Source of the DNA: Gloeophyllum trabeum ATCC 11539
Lineage: Eukaryota > Basidiomycota > Agaricomycetes > Gloeophyllales > Gloeophyllaceae
Reading direction: 5' to 3'
Length of the DNA stretch: 64,000 bases
NCBI RefSeq assembly: GCF_000344685.1
Contig: NW_006920423.1
Span: forward strand, 690,736-754,735
This document shows positions 23,671-34,600 of this stretch, piece by piece. Below the pieces are notes generated by a model. The model worked only from the letters and a program-made list of their open reading frames with translations, made no database searches and had not been told where the DNA came from. Both the position numbers and the translations under genes were made by a program. The first letter of the stretch is position 1, and each line of letters begins with the position of its first letter.

Positions 23671-24155
23671 AGAATAATACTACTTTTGAGTGTGCAAAAA
23701 TCTGATTGTGACACAGGATATGATCTTTGTTCAGCACTGTTCATTGAACTTTCATTTGTTTTGCAAGGCAACACTATGAACAAAATTTGACCTTTGTCCA
23801 GTTCCTTTCACACTTTCTCAGTGGCTCAATACGGGTATTGTACCCAGTGTATGGTTATCTCCAGGTACATTTACTTTGGGCATCTGTACAGAACTGTGAG
23901 CGCATCTGCATTTATGGGTTGACAGCCAGGAATATGAATACCATGGTCGGGCAGTTTAGGCATGTTGATATCATGAGAACCGATGTTGATATGAAGACCC
24001 TCACGCGATAGGCACAGACTAGGTCACCACACGAGGACCCGGCTCGAGTTGGAAGCAGGCGTACCTGTTTATACGGACAGTCCCCTCCAGCGCACCGCAC
24101 GTCCCTTCGGATTCGCTGATGTCGTTCTTTCAGTTACTCGGGGCGCCCGCCGAAT
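23671..24155 (+). repeat. Right copy of 485-bp direct repeat flanking the gap
   Basis: Identical in order to 22596-23080; it starts at the first base after the N run and diverges only where new unique sequence begins. Confidence 0.9.
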
Positions 24156-25761
24156 GGTCCGGCAACATATCTTGTTGCCTTTCAAGACACGAAATGAAAA
24201 GAGCACGTCACCTTTCATATCAGGTTCCAGCTATACTCACCACTGGCAGCATGCGGTAACCATCTCCGACCTTGGAATTTTCATCAAGTACTCAGGGACA
24301 AGTCATTCTCTTGGTGTGTCTCGATCTCAAGTTTTCTGAGCCCTATTTTCTCCCCACATGATGTCGTACGGACTCGGCGGTCCATACGAGCAGCAGAGAC
24401 AGGATCAGGAAGTTCAACGCGCTCATAGGACGGCGAATAAGTTATATATTGGCGCAAGACCTGCCTCTGTCGGGGCCAGATTCTAATCTTGCTGTGGTAC
24501 AATTCGACGAACTGGGACAGTCAAGGGACATATCAAGGAGGCATCAGCCATGCGAGCTCACGGGAGCCATGGTCCACATTCATGCGACTGATACGCACCA
24601 AAGATGGCATCTATCGCGACTCTTCCACCGCGTACGGGCAGCTCGGGGTCGAGTCGCCCACCGCCATGTCTACTTCGACTCCCGCAGAAGGCTTCTCCGG
24701 CCTACGTGCACGCCATCTTCGAGCAGGCAGCTGTGCTTCTTGACTATGATAGCTCAGCGCTCAGCACCACGTTGCGTCGGGCCCGGGTGCTTCACAAGTT
24801 CGCCCAACTTGTGACGGGATATCGATCACGGCCACTGAGACCGGAGCCTGAGGCGGCGGCTTACCAGACTCGGCAAACTGAACGACTCGAAGATGAGCGC
24901 TCGATCGCATGTCCTCTACCTGAACCGCATCAGCTGCAGGCGGTCGGGGCGTCCGGCGAAATGGAAGCCCGGGCCCACAAGTTTACCCCACGCCGTACTA
25001 TAGTTATCCATCCATCTAGAATAACCTGATATCGCGCACAAGCAGTGCGCAGGCTATACATGTATGTGCTTACCTTGACGGCGCGGAGGATCGGTGCACG
25101 CGGTCAGCCTTGTCCGATCCGGCCGTACCCCCTGCTTATGCTCGCGGGTTCCTTCTGCGACTGCGAGCCCCGCATAGAACCTGGGCGATACTGCCCCTGC
25201 CCCTGATGCCCGGGCGTCGGCGAGCTGACCCCGGTATCCCCTCAGGCCGAGCGGAGTCCCGCACCCTCGCTCCCGTCGTTCGCGGAGACGCGGAGTGCGG
25301 CGCTGTCACTGGCATCAGCAGACCGTCATCGCTGCTGAGATGTGGACCCGTGCGCGGCGAGGGACGCGGACCGCGGCGCGCGACGTACTCTGGGTCATGG
25401 CCGGTACGAACCCCGTATGTAGATATCTGCCCCTCCTCCTCCGGTGCATATGTATGCCCTGCTATAGACCTGCTTCTGCGCGGGGGCGGTGACGAGGACT
25501 TTAGCATGGGGCTTGGGGCTTGGGTGCATAGGATCTCGCGGAGAGGACGTGCACTTGTTCCGTTGTTATATAACGAGATCAATTACCCGGTGCAACGTGT
25601 GATGTACCATATATTATCACCCGCGGGCTTCCACTTGGATGTATCGCACCGACGGCCTGCTTGCCCTGCTCCCGAGTGGTGGCATCACCCCCCGCTCACC
25701 TGTGCACGCGTCACAATAACAAGTGGGCTGTCCGTCCCATCCATTTGCAGCAGGAGTTGGC
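24156..25761. other. Gene-poor stretch
   Basis: About 1.6 kb. Plus-strand ORFs near 24450-25030 overlap in three frames with arginine-rich, low-information translations. No motif or splice structure supports a gene. Confidence 0.4.
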
Positions 25762-26675
25762 TCAAGCGCGCTCAGACCGGGCCCGGGCCCGGAGGACGGC
25801 GAGGAGCTTGGCCGCGAGCGCGGGGGTGAGCGTCGTGAGCCCGTCGGCGGTGGCAAGGCGGTAGGACGGCATCGGCTGGTAGGTGGACGCGAGGACCTGG
25901 GGCAGGTTACAGACGTCAGTGGACGCGGCGCGCGCGCGGTAGGTGTATGCGGACCTTGCCGTGTTCGACGCGCACGGAGGCGAGGATGTCGTCCGGGTCG
26001 CCGATGCGGCCCAGCGCGGGGGGGTTGCGCGCGTCTGGCGGGTAGAGCGGCACGGGAGGAGAGGTGCGCGGGAGGTACGGGGGTCAGATCGCAGGCAGGG
26101 GAGGAGAGGGGGACGGGGCGCACCGTGGATGTGCATCCACCCCTCCTGCAGCGCGGCGGCGCCGTTCCTCTGCACGTCGTCCACGCCCTCCTGCAGCCCT
26201 TCCTTGATCGCCTCGTGCAGAACGTCCCGAAACGCCGCTGCACACGCCTTAATCAACTGGCACGCGACAATCCCGAGCGACGAGACTCACGGTTCTCGAC
26301 AAAATCGTTCAGCCCCGCCTGCTCGCCGGCGCCCTCGGCGGGGAGCCAGCCGATGATTGTACATGACGTGGCGGAAGGAGGAGGAGAGGGGAGGAAGGAG
26401 AGGGCGAAGGCGGGGGCGGTGGGCGAGAGCGGGGTGGGCGGGGGGAGGAGGTGGTAGAAGAGGTCGGGGCGGGTGGGGTCGGCGAAGGACTGCGGCTGAT
26501 CGGAGGGGGAAGAGGGGTGGCGGGTCGAGTAGCGGCGGCAGGGGCGAACGGGGACGGAGGGGACGGCGTGACGGAGGGGAGGAGCGTGCGTGCGGTGGAC
26601 GACGGCGCGGATGGGGCGCGGGCTCGGGCGGAGAGACCGGAGCGGGCGGGCGAGTGGGCGGGCGAGTGCTCGCAT
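25762..26675 (-). CDS. Putative mitochondrial protein of unknown function (237 aa)
   Basis: Four exons (26675-26291, 26237-26124, 26034-25955, 25896-25762) are joined over introns of 53, 89 and 58 nt and give 237 residues. The first 50 residues are rich in Arg and Ala with no acidic residues, including RYSTRHPSS, typical of a mitochondrial presequence. The mature part holds a conserved set: FYHLLPPPTPLS, FALSFLPSPP, IIGWLPAE, GLNDFVENPAFRDVLHEAI, GWMHIHDARNPPALGRIGDP DDI, and YQPMPSYRLATADG. I know this pattern from agaricomycete genomes, where it is a hypothetical protein. The function is unknown. The short acidic C-terminal helix (LTPALAAKLLAVL) is conserved. It shares a 367-bp promoter region with the divergent acidic-protein gene. 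Confidence 0.8.
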
Positions 26676-27042
26676 CGTGCGTGCGCGAGTCGAGTACCAA
26701 AACTGAAGACCAAGTCGCGTCTGTCATTCATTTCGATCGGGTGGTCCACGTGCGCGGCACGCGCTGGTGGCGTCTTCTCGACCTCCTCCACCCATTCTTT
26801 TCCTCCACAAGCTCCCGTAATCATACTCTCCATCTCCATTATACCAACCCTCCTTCACCCTACTCAAGTCCTCCTTCCCCTCCCAAGTTTAAGCGATCAC
26901 CACCTCCATCCCATCAACCACCAAACAGACACAAACATCCAAATCCACATCCGCGCTTCTTCAGGTACGAGCCGACTCTATCCCATCCCTCCACGCTCAC
27001 ACTCACACTCACAGCCACCCATATATAATCAAGCAAGCAAGC
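26676..27042. promoter_or_regulatory. Divergent promoter region between two genes
   Basis: A 367-bp spacer between head-to-head genes. The right half is a pyrimidine-rich C/T tract with a TATATA string at about 27021, roughly 20 nt before the ATG of the acidic-protein gene. This is a plausible core promoter with CT-rich leader. Confidence 0.5.
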
Positions 27043-27952
27043 ATGTTCCACAACTTCGTCCGGCGCATCTCCGGCTCCCTCTTCCTGCGCCCCGACCGGC
27101 CCTGGAGCGACGACGGTCAGTCCCCTCTCTCCCTCCCCCCTCTCCTTCCTTGTATTCGTTCTCGACACAGACGCGTCGGTGCTGACATACACGCGCCCCC
27201 CCCCTCCTCCGTAACCCCTTCAAATCAATCTGACTCCAGCGACCTCCAACGCGCCCCAGATCGGCACGAAGCGCCGCGCGCGCGAGGACGACGAGCACGA
27301 CGACTGCCCCGCGCCCGCCAAGCGCTCCAGGCCTGCAGACGCGGAGGGCAGGGACGAGAGCCCCGCGCCCGCCAAGGAGACGGCTGGGGTGAAGGAGATC
27401 AGGGAGGGCGTAAGGGACGTCGAGCTCGACGGCGGGGAGGGGGGGAGTAAGGAGGAGAAGGAAGGAGAGGAGAAGGAAGGGGAGGAGAAGCACGGGGAGG
27501 GGAAGGAGGGGGGGGAGCAAGAAGAGGAGGACAAGGAAAGAGAGGAGCTGGACAAGGCGGCCGCCGTGCCCCTCCCCGCGGAGACCCCGCAGCCTCTCCC
27601 GGCGGACAAGGAGGCCGCCGTGCCGCTGCCCGAGGACCCCGAGGAGACGCAGGGCGAGCCGAACGCTGCCCCGCTGCCCGAGGAGACGCAGGGCGAGCCG
27701 AACGCTGCCCCGCTGCCCGAGGAGACGCAGGGCGAGCCGAACGCTGCCCCGCTGCCCGCGGACGAGGAGGCCGCCGCGGACGCCCCGCTGCCCGCGGACA
27801 AGGAGGGCGAGGACGCCGCAGAAAAGAAGACGGTCCCCGAACCCACCCAGCCAGAGCCCGCGTCCACGTCTTCTGCCGCCGCCCCCGCCCCGGAGCCCGC
27901 AGAACCAGAACCAACCCCCGCGCCCACCACCGACGCCGTCGAGTCGCGCTAA
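27043..27952 (+). CDS. Acidic Glu/Pro/Ala-rich protein with short tandem repeats (261 aa)
   Basis: Exons 27043-27115 and 27240-27952 surround a 124-nt intron and give 261 residues. The N-terminus is MFHNFVRRISGSLFLRP. Two basic clusters, TKRRARED and PAKRSRP, look like nuclear localisation signals. A highly charged Glu/Lys/Gly stretch follows, and at about residues 161-200 there are three near-perfect copies of a 13-residue unit (EETQGEPNAAPLP), matched by identical 39-nt DNA repeats at about 27650-27770. The C-terminal third is rich in Pro, Glu and Ala. The protein is almost certainly disordered. No family was recognised. The DNA repeats are likely to vary in number between strains. Because this is a G/C-rich ORF, some chance of a spurious call remains, but the intron and TATA string support a gene. 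Confidence 0.6.
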
Positions 27953-28611
27953 CGGCCCGCCCATCCACCCTTCCCCCCCTCCACCCCACCACCCATTCCT
28001 CCTCTCCTATCCACGACCGGTCTTTGCCGCCTGCTCATCTATCTCCTGTCCATATCCTGTCTGCCACTGCCACCACCAACACAAGTACTCTCATTACCAA
28101 TACCATCATCTCCGCCTCCATGTTACGTGCACACTACTAGTAACTAACCCTGACCGCTGACCACTGACTGACTATCTATCTTGTATCTCTGGATGTACGA
28201 CGGATAATAGTATACCTCTTGGTTCTGGATACCTTGTCTCGGTGCCCACTGCCTTGCCTTTCCCCCGTGCCACCGAGGTCAGGAGAGTTCGGAGAAAACA
28301 AAACAAAAAAATTCAATCCAACATAACACATACATCATAGCATAGCATAGCATAACATGGACTATGTGAATAGCTCAACGTCAACGACCGACTAGAATTA
28401 TAGCACCCTCCATCCTCCTCGTAACAAGTCGTCATCCAATATCAAATCAAACAAAAGCAAAACAAAAAACAACTCTAGAAATCAAACAAAAGAGAGCGGA
28501 TATCACAGACACCTGTGGTATAAGCACTATAGTACACCAGAACAAGCAGAACGTCCAGCAGATACTTAGGCGAAAGATAACTTTACATTCACATCCACAT
28601 CCAAACCACCT
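27953..28611. other. Intergenic stretch between convergent genes
   Basis: An AT-richer 660-bp spacer between two convergent genes, with several A-rich runs (AACAAAACAAAAAA near 28298) suited to 3' untranslated and polyadenylation regions of both. No ORF. Confidence 0.6.
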
Positions 28612-31600
28612 CTACCCGCGGTACGAATCCCGCGGCGACCGCGGGCCAAACAACCCCTGCGGCTCCGGCGGCGCGAGCATCTCCGGCGCAGGCGGCATCG
28701 ACGGCGACGGCGCGAACGCAGGGTCCGCTACAACACACCCGCAATCAGCCATCAGCACACCCCTCACGAAACCATGATATCAAGTCAACACTCACGTTGC
28801 CACGTCGCCCAGCTCGACACCCCCGGCCGCGGCATCTCCTCAGGCTCGGCCGGCGGGGCGGGCGTCGGCTGCCCCCCGCCTCCCCGGCGTCTGCGCGTGC
28901 TGCGTGGGAGGACGGTGCGCCACCCCGGGCGTGCGGGGCCCATGGGCTCGGGCGGCGGCGGCGGCGCTTCAGGCGCGGGTTCGGGTGCTGGTGGCGGCGG
29001 CGGCGCGCCGGCCATGTACGGCGCGTCTTGCGGGCGCCTGGAAAGATATGAGCTAGGTGAGGAGAGGAAGAAAGGGGGGGGCGGGACACGCACCACTCCG
29101 GATCGAACTCGCCCCCGGGGCCGTACTTGCTGCGCGTGCACAGCAGGAACCCAATTTCACTACAGTATTGTTAGCGCGAAACCAGAGCGGGGAAGGGGGG
29201 AAACAACACTGACTGTTGTAACGCCCGCCGCTCCTCGCGCAGGCGGCCCACCTCGCCGAGGAGCATGCGCACCTCCGACGCGAGCGCCTTGCTGAACTCG
29301 TCGAGGTACCCCTGCACGTTGAACGGAACCTGCTCCTGCGCGGTCGCGCGCACGGCGTTGAGCGTCTCCTCCGCTTGTCTAGCGCTGTCTGCGCGCCAGC
29401 CTTGGGTGCAACACTTGTCAGACCCGCTCCAAAGAAGACTATCCGCGGAGAGACTTACTATCAGCCATTTCGGCGAGCAGCTGCCGCAGCTCTTGGTTCT
29501 GTCTCTGCAGCTCCGCCATGACGGCCTCGATCCCTAACAAAGGCGTTAGTAATGCTACAGCAGCAGCGGCATCCCAATTCCTACCTGGCTTGTCTGCAGC
29601 CGCCAACCTCTCCTCCTCAGCACGTTGGCGCTCGGCCTCACGGTCTTCCACGATCCGGTTGACCATATCATACAAATCCTGGAACCGCGCGTCCTTCTCC
29701 GCCCTGCGCGCCTCCTTCTCGGCATACCGCTCGTCCATAATCTGCCTCTTGCTCGTGCAGCACTCCAAATTCTGCTGCGCAAGGTTCGTGATATCGCTCA
29801 GCTGGCCGCGCACAATCTCGTCGCGCTCCAGCGCCTCCTGCCTCGCTCGCTCGCGCGCCTCCGCCTCCTCCGTCTGGCGCTGCTGCCGCTCGTCGTCGAG
29901 CTCCGCCCGCGTGCGCGCGAGCTCCTCCTCCAGCTCCCGGATCCGCTGCTCGCACTCCTGCTGCCACGCCTCCCGCTCGGCCTCCGCTTCCTGGCGCATG
30001 CGCTCCCGCTCGGCCTCGTGCGCCTCGCGCTCCTTGATGAGCTCCTCTCGCTCCATGTTCACGACCTCGCGGATCTCGCGCGCGTGCTGGTTGGCGGCCT
30101 CGATCATCGAGGGGATGATGGACGCTGTCTCATCGCCCAGGCGCTCGGGAATGGGGATCGGCGGTACAGACTCCGGAGCGGGCTCGATAGACTCGGGGGG
30201 CGGCGGCGGCGGTGGCAGGCCACCCGCTGCCAGGCGTTGCTCCAAGTCTGACCATATCTCATCGCGCCGCCGTGCAGCTTCCTCGTCGCGCCGAGCTTCG
30301 TTGTCGGCGAACATGTGGTCTCGCTCCTCTTCGCGCTGCCTAAACTCTTGATCGCGTCGTTCCTCGTCCTGAGCGGCCACCTCCGCGGTCTGCTCGAGAC
30401 GTCTCTGCAAGTCCTCAAAGCGTTCCTGCCGGGCACGCTCGGCGTCGGCATACATCATTTCTTCATGTTCAGACACTTCATGCGTGTCCCCAGGGATGCG
30501 GACGATGGTCGGTTGGTCGCCCATCACAGAAGGCTGATACCCAGTCCTTCGAGACGGCATCCGTCCAAGCCCAGCCTCTTCGTGCATCGGGGCTTCTTCA
30601 GGAACGACTGACGGCTGATAGCCCGTCCTACGAGAGGGAGCCCGTCCCAGCCCAGCCTCTTCATGCATCAGAGGAGCTTCTTCGGGAACAACTGACGGTT
30701 GATAGCCAGTCCTACGAGAGGGAGCTCGTCGAACCTCGGCTTCGCGCCCCTCAGCAGGCAAAGTAGGGAACATGGGTGCCGTGGACGGCTGCCGCATCAA
30801 TTCATGATGCAGCTCCGTCCGCGGGGTGACAGACCTTACAACGCCCGGTGGAGGGCTGGCTGGGGGAGGTTCATACTCTTCTACATAATGATGTGAGACG
30901 TATTGGATGACAAGACAATTCGATTCACTTACCCACTGGGATGTGCGTAGCACGAGTCATGTGGGGCTCTCCTTCTTCTTCATACGGCTCCATTATGGTG
31001 GCACCGGATGGGGTTCTTTGAACTGGTGCTGTTCGGCGGGTGCCTGCACGACTGAGAGGTGCAGATGGGGCGCGACTGGGTGTACGCGGCGTACGTGGAG
31101 GAGGAACTTGGTGAGGCTCCGGATAATCGGGTTCTTCAGCATAGTCGTGTCCTCGCGATGGGGACCTGCCATAATGCGACGGCTGCAATCCGCCAGGATC
31201 CCGTTCATCACCAGGGGACCTAGGCATAGACTCGTCTGAAGGAGGGATGCGCACGATTTGAGGACCTCCATGTCCAGGGTCGTACTCCGTAGGGTGGCGC
31301 TGACGGCGGAGGACATTCGGCGAATGAGTTCGCCCGGGGTCGTGCTCTGACGGATAGTGCCCACCACTCCCTCCCGGCGGCAAAATGATAGTAGGGGCAC
31401 GAGGAGAGCCTCCATGATCGCTTGCAATGACAACGCGCGGAGGGGTGCGGCTTCCACTGCGACTCCCATAATCCCCCTCGTCCCTCGGATGCGATCGGGA
31501 ATAAGAGCGTCCATGACCACCATGGGGCACAACAGCCACGACGTGGTCGGAAGGCCGAGGAGATCGTGACCGGCCGTGTCGATCCACGAAACGAGTCCGA

Positions 31601-34600
31601 CCCCTTCCACGGGGCTCAAGGATGATGGTTCGTCCAGGTTCATCTTCCTCATCATAGTCACGTCGGTGACGACGTCGCGAAGGTGGTGACGGCGATTCTC
31701 CGCGGTCACCATATTGACGAGAAGGAGAATAAGACCCTCTGCGACGGCGGTCGCCACGAGAAGGACTATATTCACCACGAGAAGGCCCATATTCATGGTA
31801 AGGCGAGGTGGGTGCTCCTGTCTGGACGATAACGGGAGGTTGCTGTGGCTGAGGAGTGGGCACTACCGCTATCGGTTGGCCAGGTCCATGTTCAACCTGT
31901 TGACCACTAGGAGTTATAATCATTGTCGGCTGTTGTCGCTCCGGGGACGGCGTCCTTGATCGTCTTACGACTATAGGTGGCGAATGCTGTGTGTATTGAC
32001 CCCCGCTCGGCGTCGGCTGGACGACAATAGGCTGCATAGGCTGTTGCTGCATTTGCTGAGGAGGCTGCTGGATAATGATAGGCTGCTGGACCTCCGGATG
32101 CCTGGGAGACCCCATCCGAGGACTGCCAGGACGATCGCTCACAAGGTGAACTTGCTGGGGCGATTCAGGTCTGTAGTGGCTAGGTCTATGACTGAGAGGA
32201 ACATCGTACTCAATGGGAGATCCTCGTCCGCTTCGAGTCTCAGACTCTGACGGGGATCGCTCGACGTGGATCACGGTAGGTGGTTGCTGCTGAGGCGCCG
32301 ACTGAATAACTATAGGTTGCTGAGGCTGCTGCTGAGGGACACCTCCAAAAGCTCCGGGAGGAGGAATCACAATGGGTTGACCAGGCTGCTGCTGTGGTTG
32401 TTCCGGCGGGATGAATACAGGAGACTCACTGCCATAGGACCTTCCTTCATCTGGGTAGTAGCCGGTGGGAGGTCTCCCAGGAGTATATGGTCCAGAAGGC
32501 ACGACCGGCCTATCATCGTACTGTTCATAGGGCTGCGGGGGTGGAATAACCGGGGAACCGTCTGACGGCGATCCGGGCAGCACGTTCACGATGGGCCCTT
32601 GCGGCATACCTGGTCCTGGCATTGGACCAGGGTAACCAGGGACCACATTCGGCATCACTGGACCTTGCTGTCCCATAGTGGGAAGCGGTGGTATAACGTA
32701 TGTGTCCCCAGTTTGTTGAGGCACGGGCATTCCCGGGCCAGGCATCATGCCTTGTTGAGGGGGTGGTCCTTGGGTGAACATGGGTTGCACGCCTTATAGC
32801 CAGAGTCAGTCCGGCGCGGATAAACGGATATCCGCGAGCTCACCTGCAGTCTGGGGTCGACCCATGCGATCAAGATCGTCTCGGAGACGATCCACACGAG
32901 CCGCCACCCCGCGTATTTCAGCTTGACGGTCGTGGACATCTCTAGCTAACCATTCATTCAGACCTCTTAGATATCTCATGATCTCGCGTTGCTGCTCAAT
33001 CGACGCGCGCTGCGCGACCCGGTTTTCCTAATGAATAGTTTAGCAAGGTTCTGACAAACTCGATGGACTTGAATCTTATGTACCCTTAACATCTCCAGGA
33101 TATCCTGCAAGTGAGGAGGCATTGCCTACAAAATAGAAGGACTAAGCATCGGTAAACTGAATAGCTCGGGAGTACCTACCACACCGGGAGGAAGGACACT
33201 AATCGGAAAACCAGCGCCCGGCGGGATGAATGTTCCCGGGGCCTGCTCTGCGCCAGGCTGAGGTTCCGTTGGAGGCTGCGCGGGTCTGTACCACGTACCA
33301 CCCTCGCCCAAGTCAGGAGGCGCTGTTGGAGGCCTCTGCGCTGCATCAGTCTGACAGGGAATAGAATGTCAGCGCCGAAACCCAGCCCACCGTTCCGCAC
33401 CACTCACCTCGGCAGCACCAGCGCGGCCCGTATTGAAGAATCCATCAGGGGCAGTATCAGGATGTCGACGTCGACGGAGCTCGCGCAGAGCGCGCAAGAA
33501 ATCAGGCCCTGACTCACCTTCCGGTCGACGACTCCCTTCCACAGGACCTTCCTCCGGCGGCAATGATGGTATGACAGGAGGCTCACGCCCTTGATCACGG
33601 AAACTACTTGCTGTCCGGGGAGGCGGGTAGAACGGAGGACGGCCGGGTCTACCGCCGGACCGTCGCGGTGGACGCCTGACTGTATAAAGATCTGGCGCAG
33701 GAGCCGTGTACGACCGACGAGGAGGCAAGTCGGGCCCAATAGTGGGACTTTCACTGCGCGGACGGTGGGGCGCGGGTCTGTACACGAAAGGAATGAGAGG
33801 TGGTGGGGCTTGCACCGTAGGAGGCGGCATTTGAGGACCGGAGCCCAAGAGATTTTCCAGTTGCTCGTCTAGAGACGGTCCTGCTCGCACTGGTACTGGC
33901 ATGCGTATCACCGGCGGCTCTTCGTGTCCTCCGATCCTGTCCAAGATTCTCTGCAAACGCTCCCTATCCGAGGATGTCTCCGAAGGTGATTCGTAGAGCG
34001 ACTCGGGCTGAGGAACTTGCAATCGGTCAAGCACTCCCCGCAGCATATCTTCTATCCTCTGGATTTTGTCGCAGCACGCAGAAAGATCCTGCGTCGCAGG
34101 GCCTCTATCACGCAGTTCTCCGAGCATATCATTGGCCGAACGTTGTGAATCGTGCAAAGCATTGGTTTGTTGCTTTAACGCCTCCAGGTTCTCCAGCAGG
34201 TCAGTCAGTGATATGGGTGGGGGCCTTGGACGGGCTGTAACATCAGATGTCGCAGAAAGCGGCGGAGAAGCAGGAGCACTGGGCGAAGACGGCGAAGTAG
34301 CCGACAGGTACGGTCCAGAAGACGGGGTAGACGATGATATCGACTCAGAAGACGCTTCAAGTGGAGACGAAGGCGGAGAAGGCGAGCTCTCGGAGGGCCA
34401 GGAGGGAGAAGAAGCACGCATAGGGTACGTCTCCGATCCCATCAAGCTCCAATCATCCGAGTGCGGAGACTCCAGGAACGAAATCGAGCTGGTAAGGCTG
34501 CTCGGAGAAGCAGGTCGCAAAGGGGGAGGGGTCAGCGGAATAGGTATCAGATGAGGCCTTGAAATGGGCCGGGGTCCAGCAGGTAGAGCTCTCGGAGTCA

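Noticed and set aside
22974..23790. Long ORFs of about 240 codons over the N run on both strands
   Set aside because: They consist almost entirely of unknown residues from the assembly gap; no real coding evidence.
26357..27185. Plus-strand ORFs rich in Gly and Arg opposite the mitochondrial-type gene
   Set aside because: Low-complexity translations of a GC-rich antisense strand; the minus strand gives a conserved, spliced protein.
30925..32790. A separate gene beginning MQPMFTQG for the Pro/Gln-rich segment
   Set aside because: Splice sites on both sides close in phase with neighbouring exons, so it is an internal exon of the giant gene.
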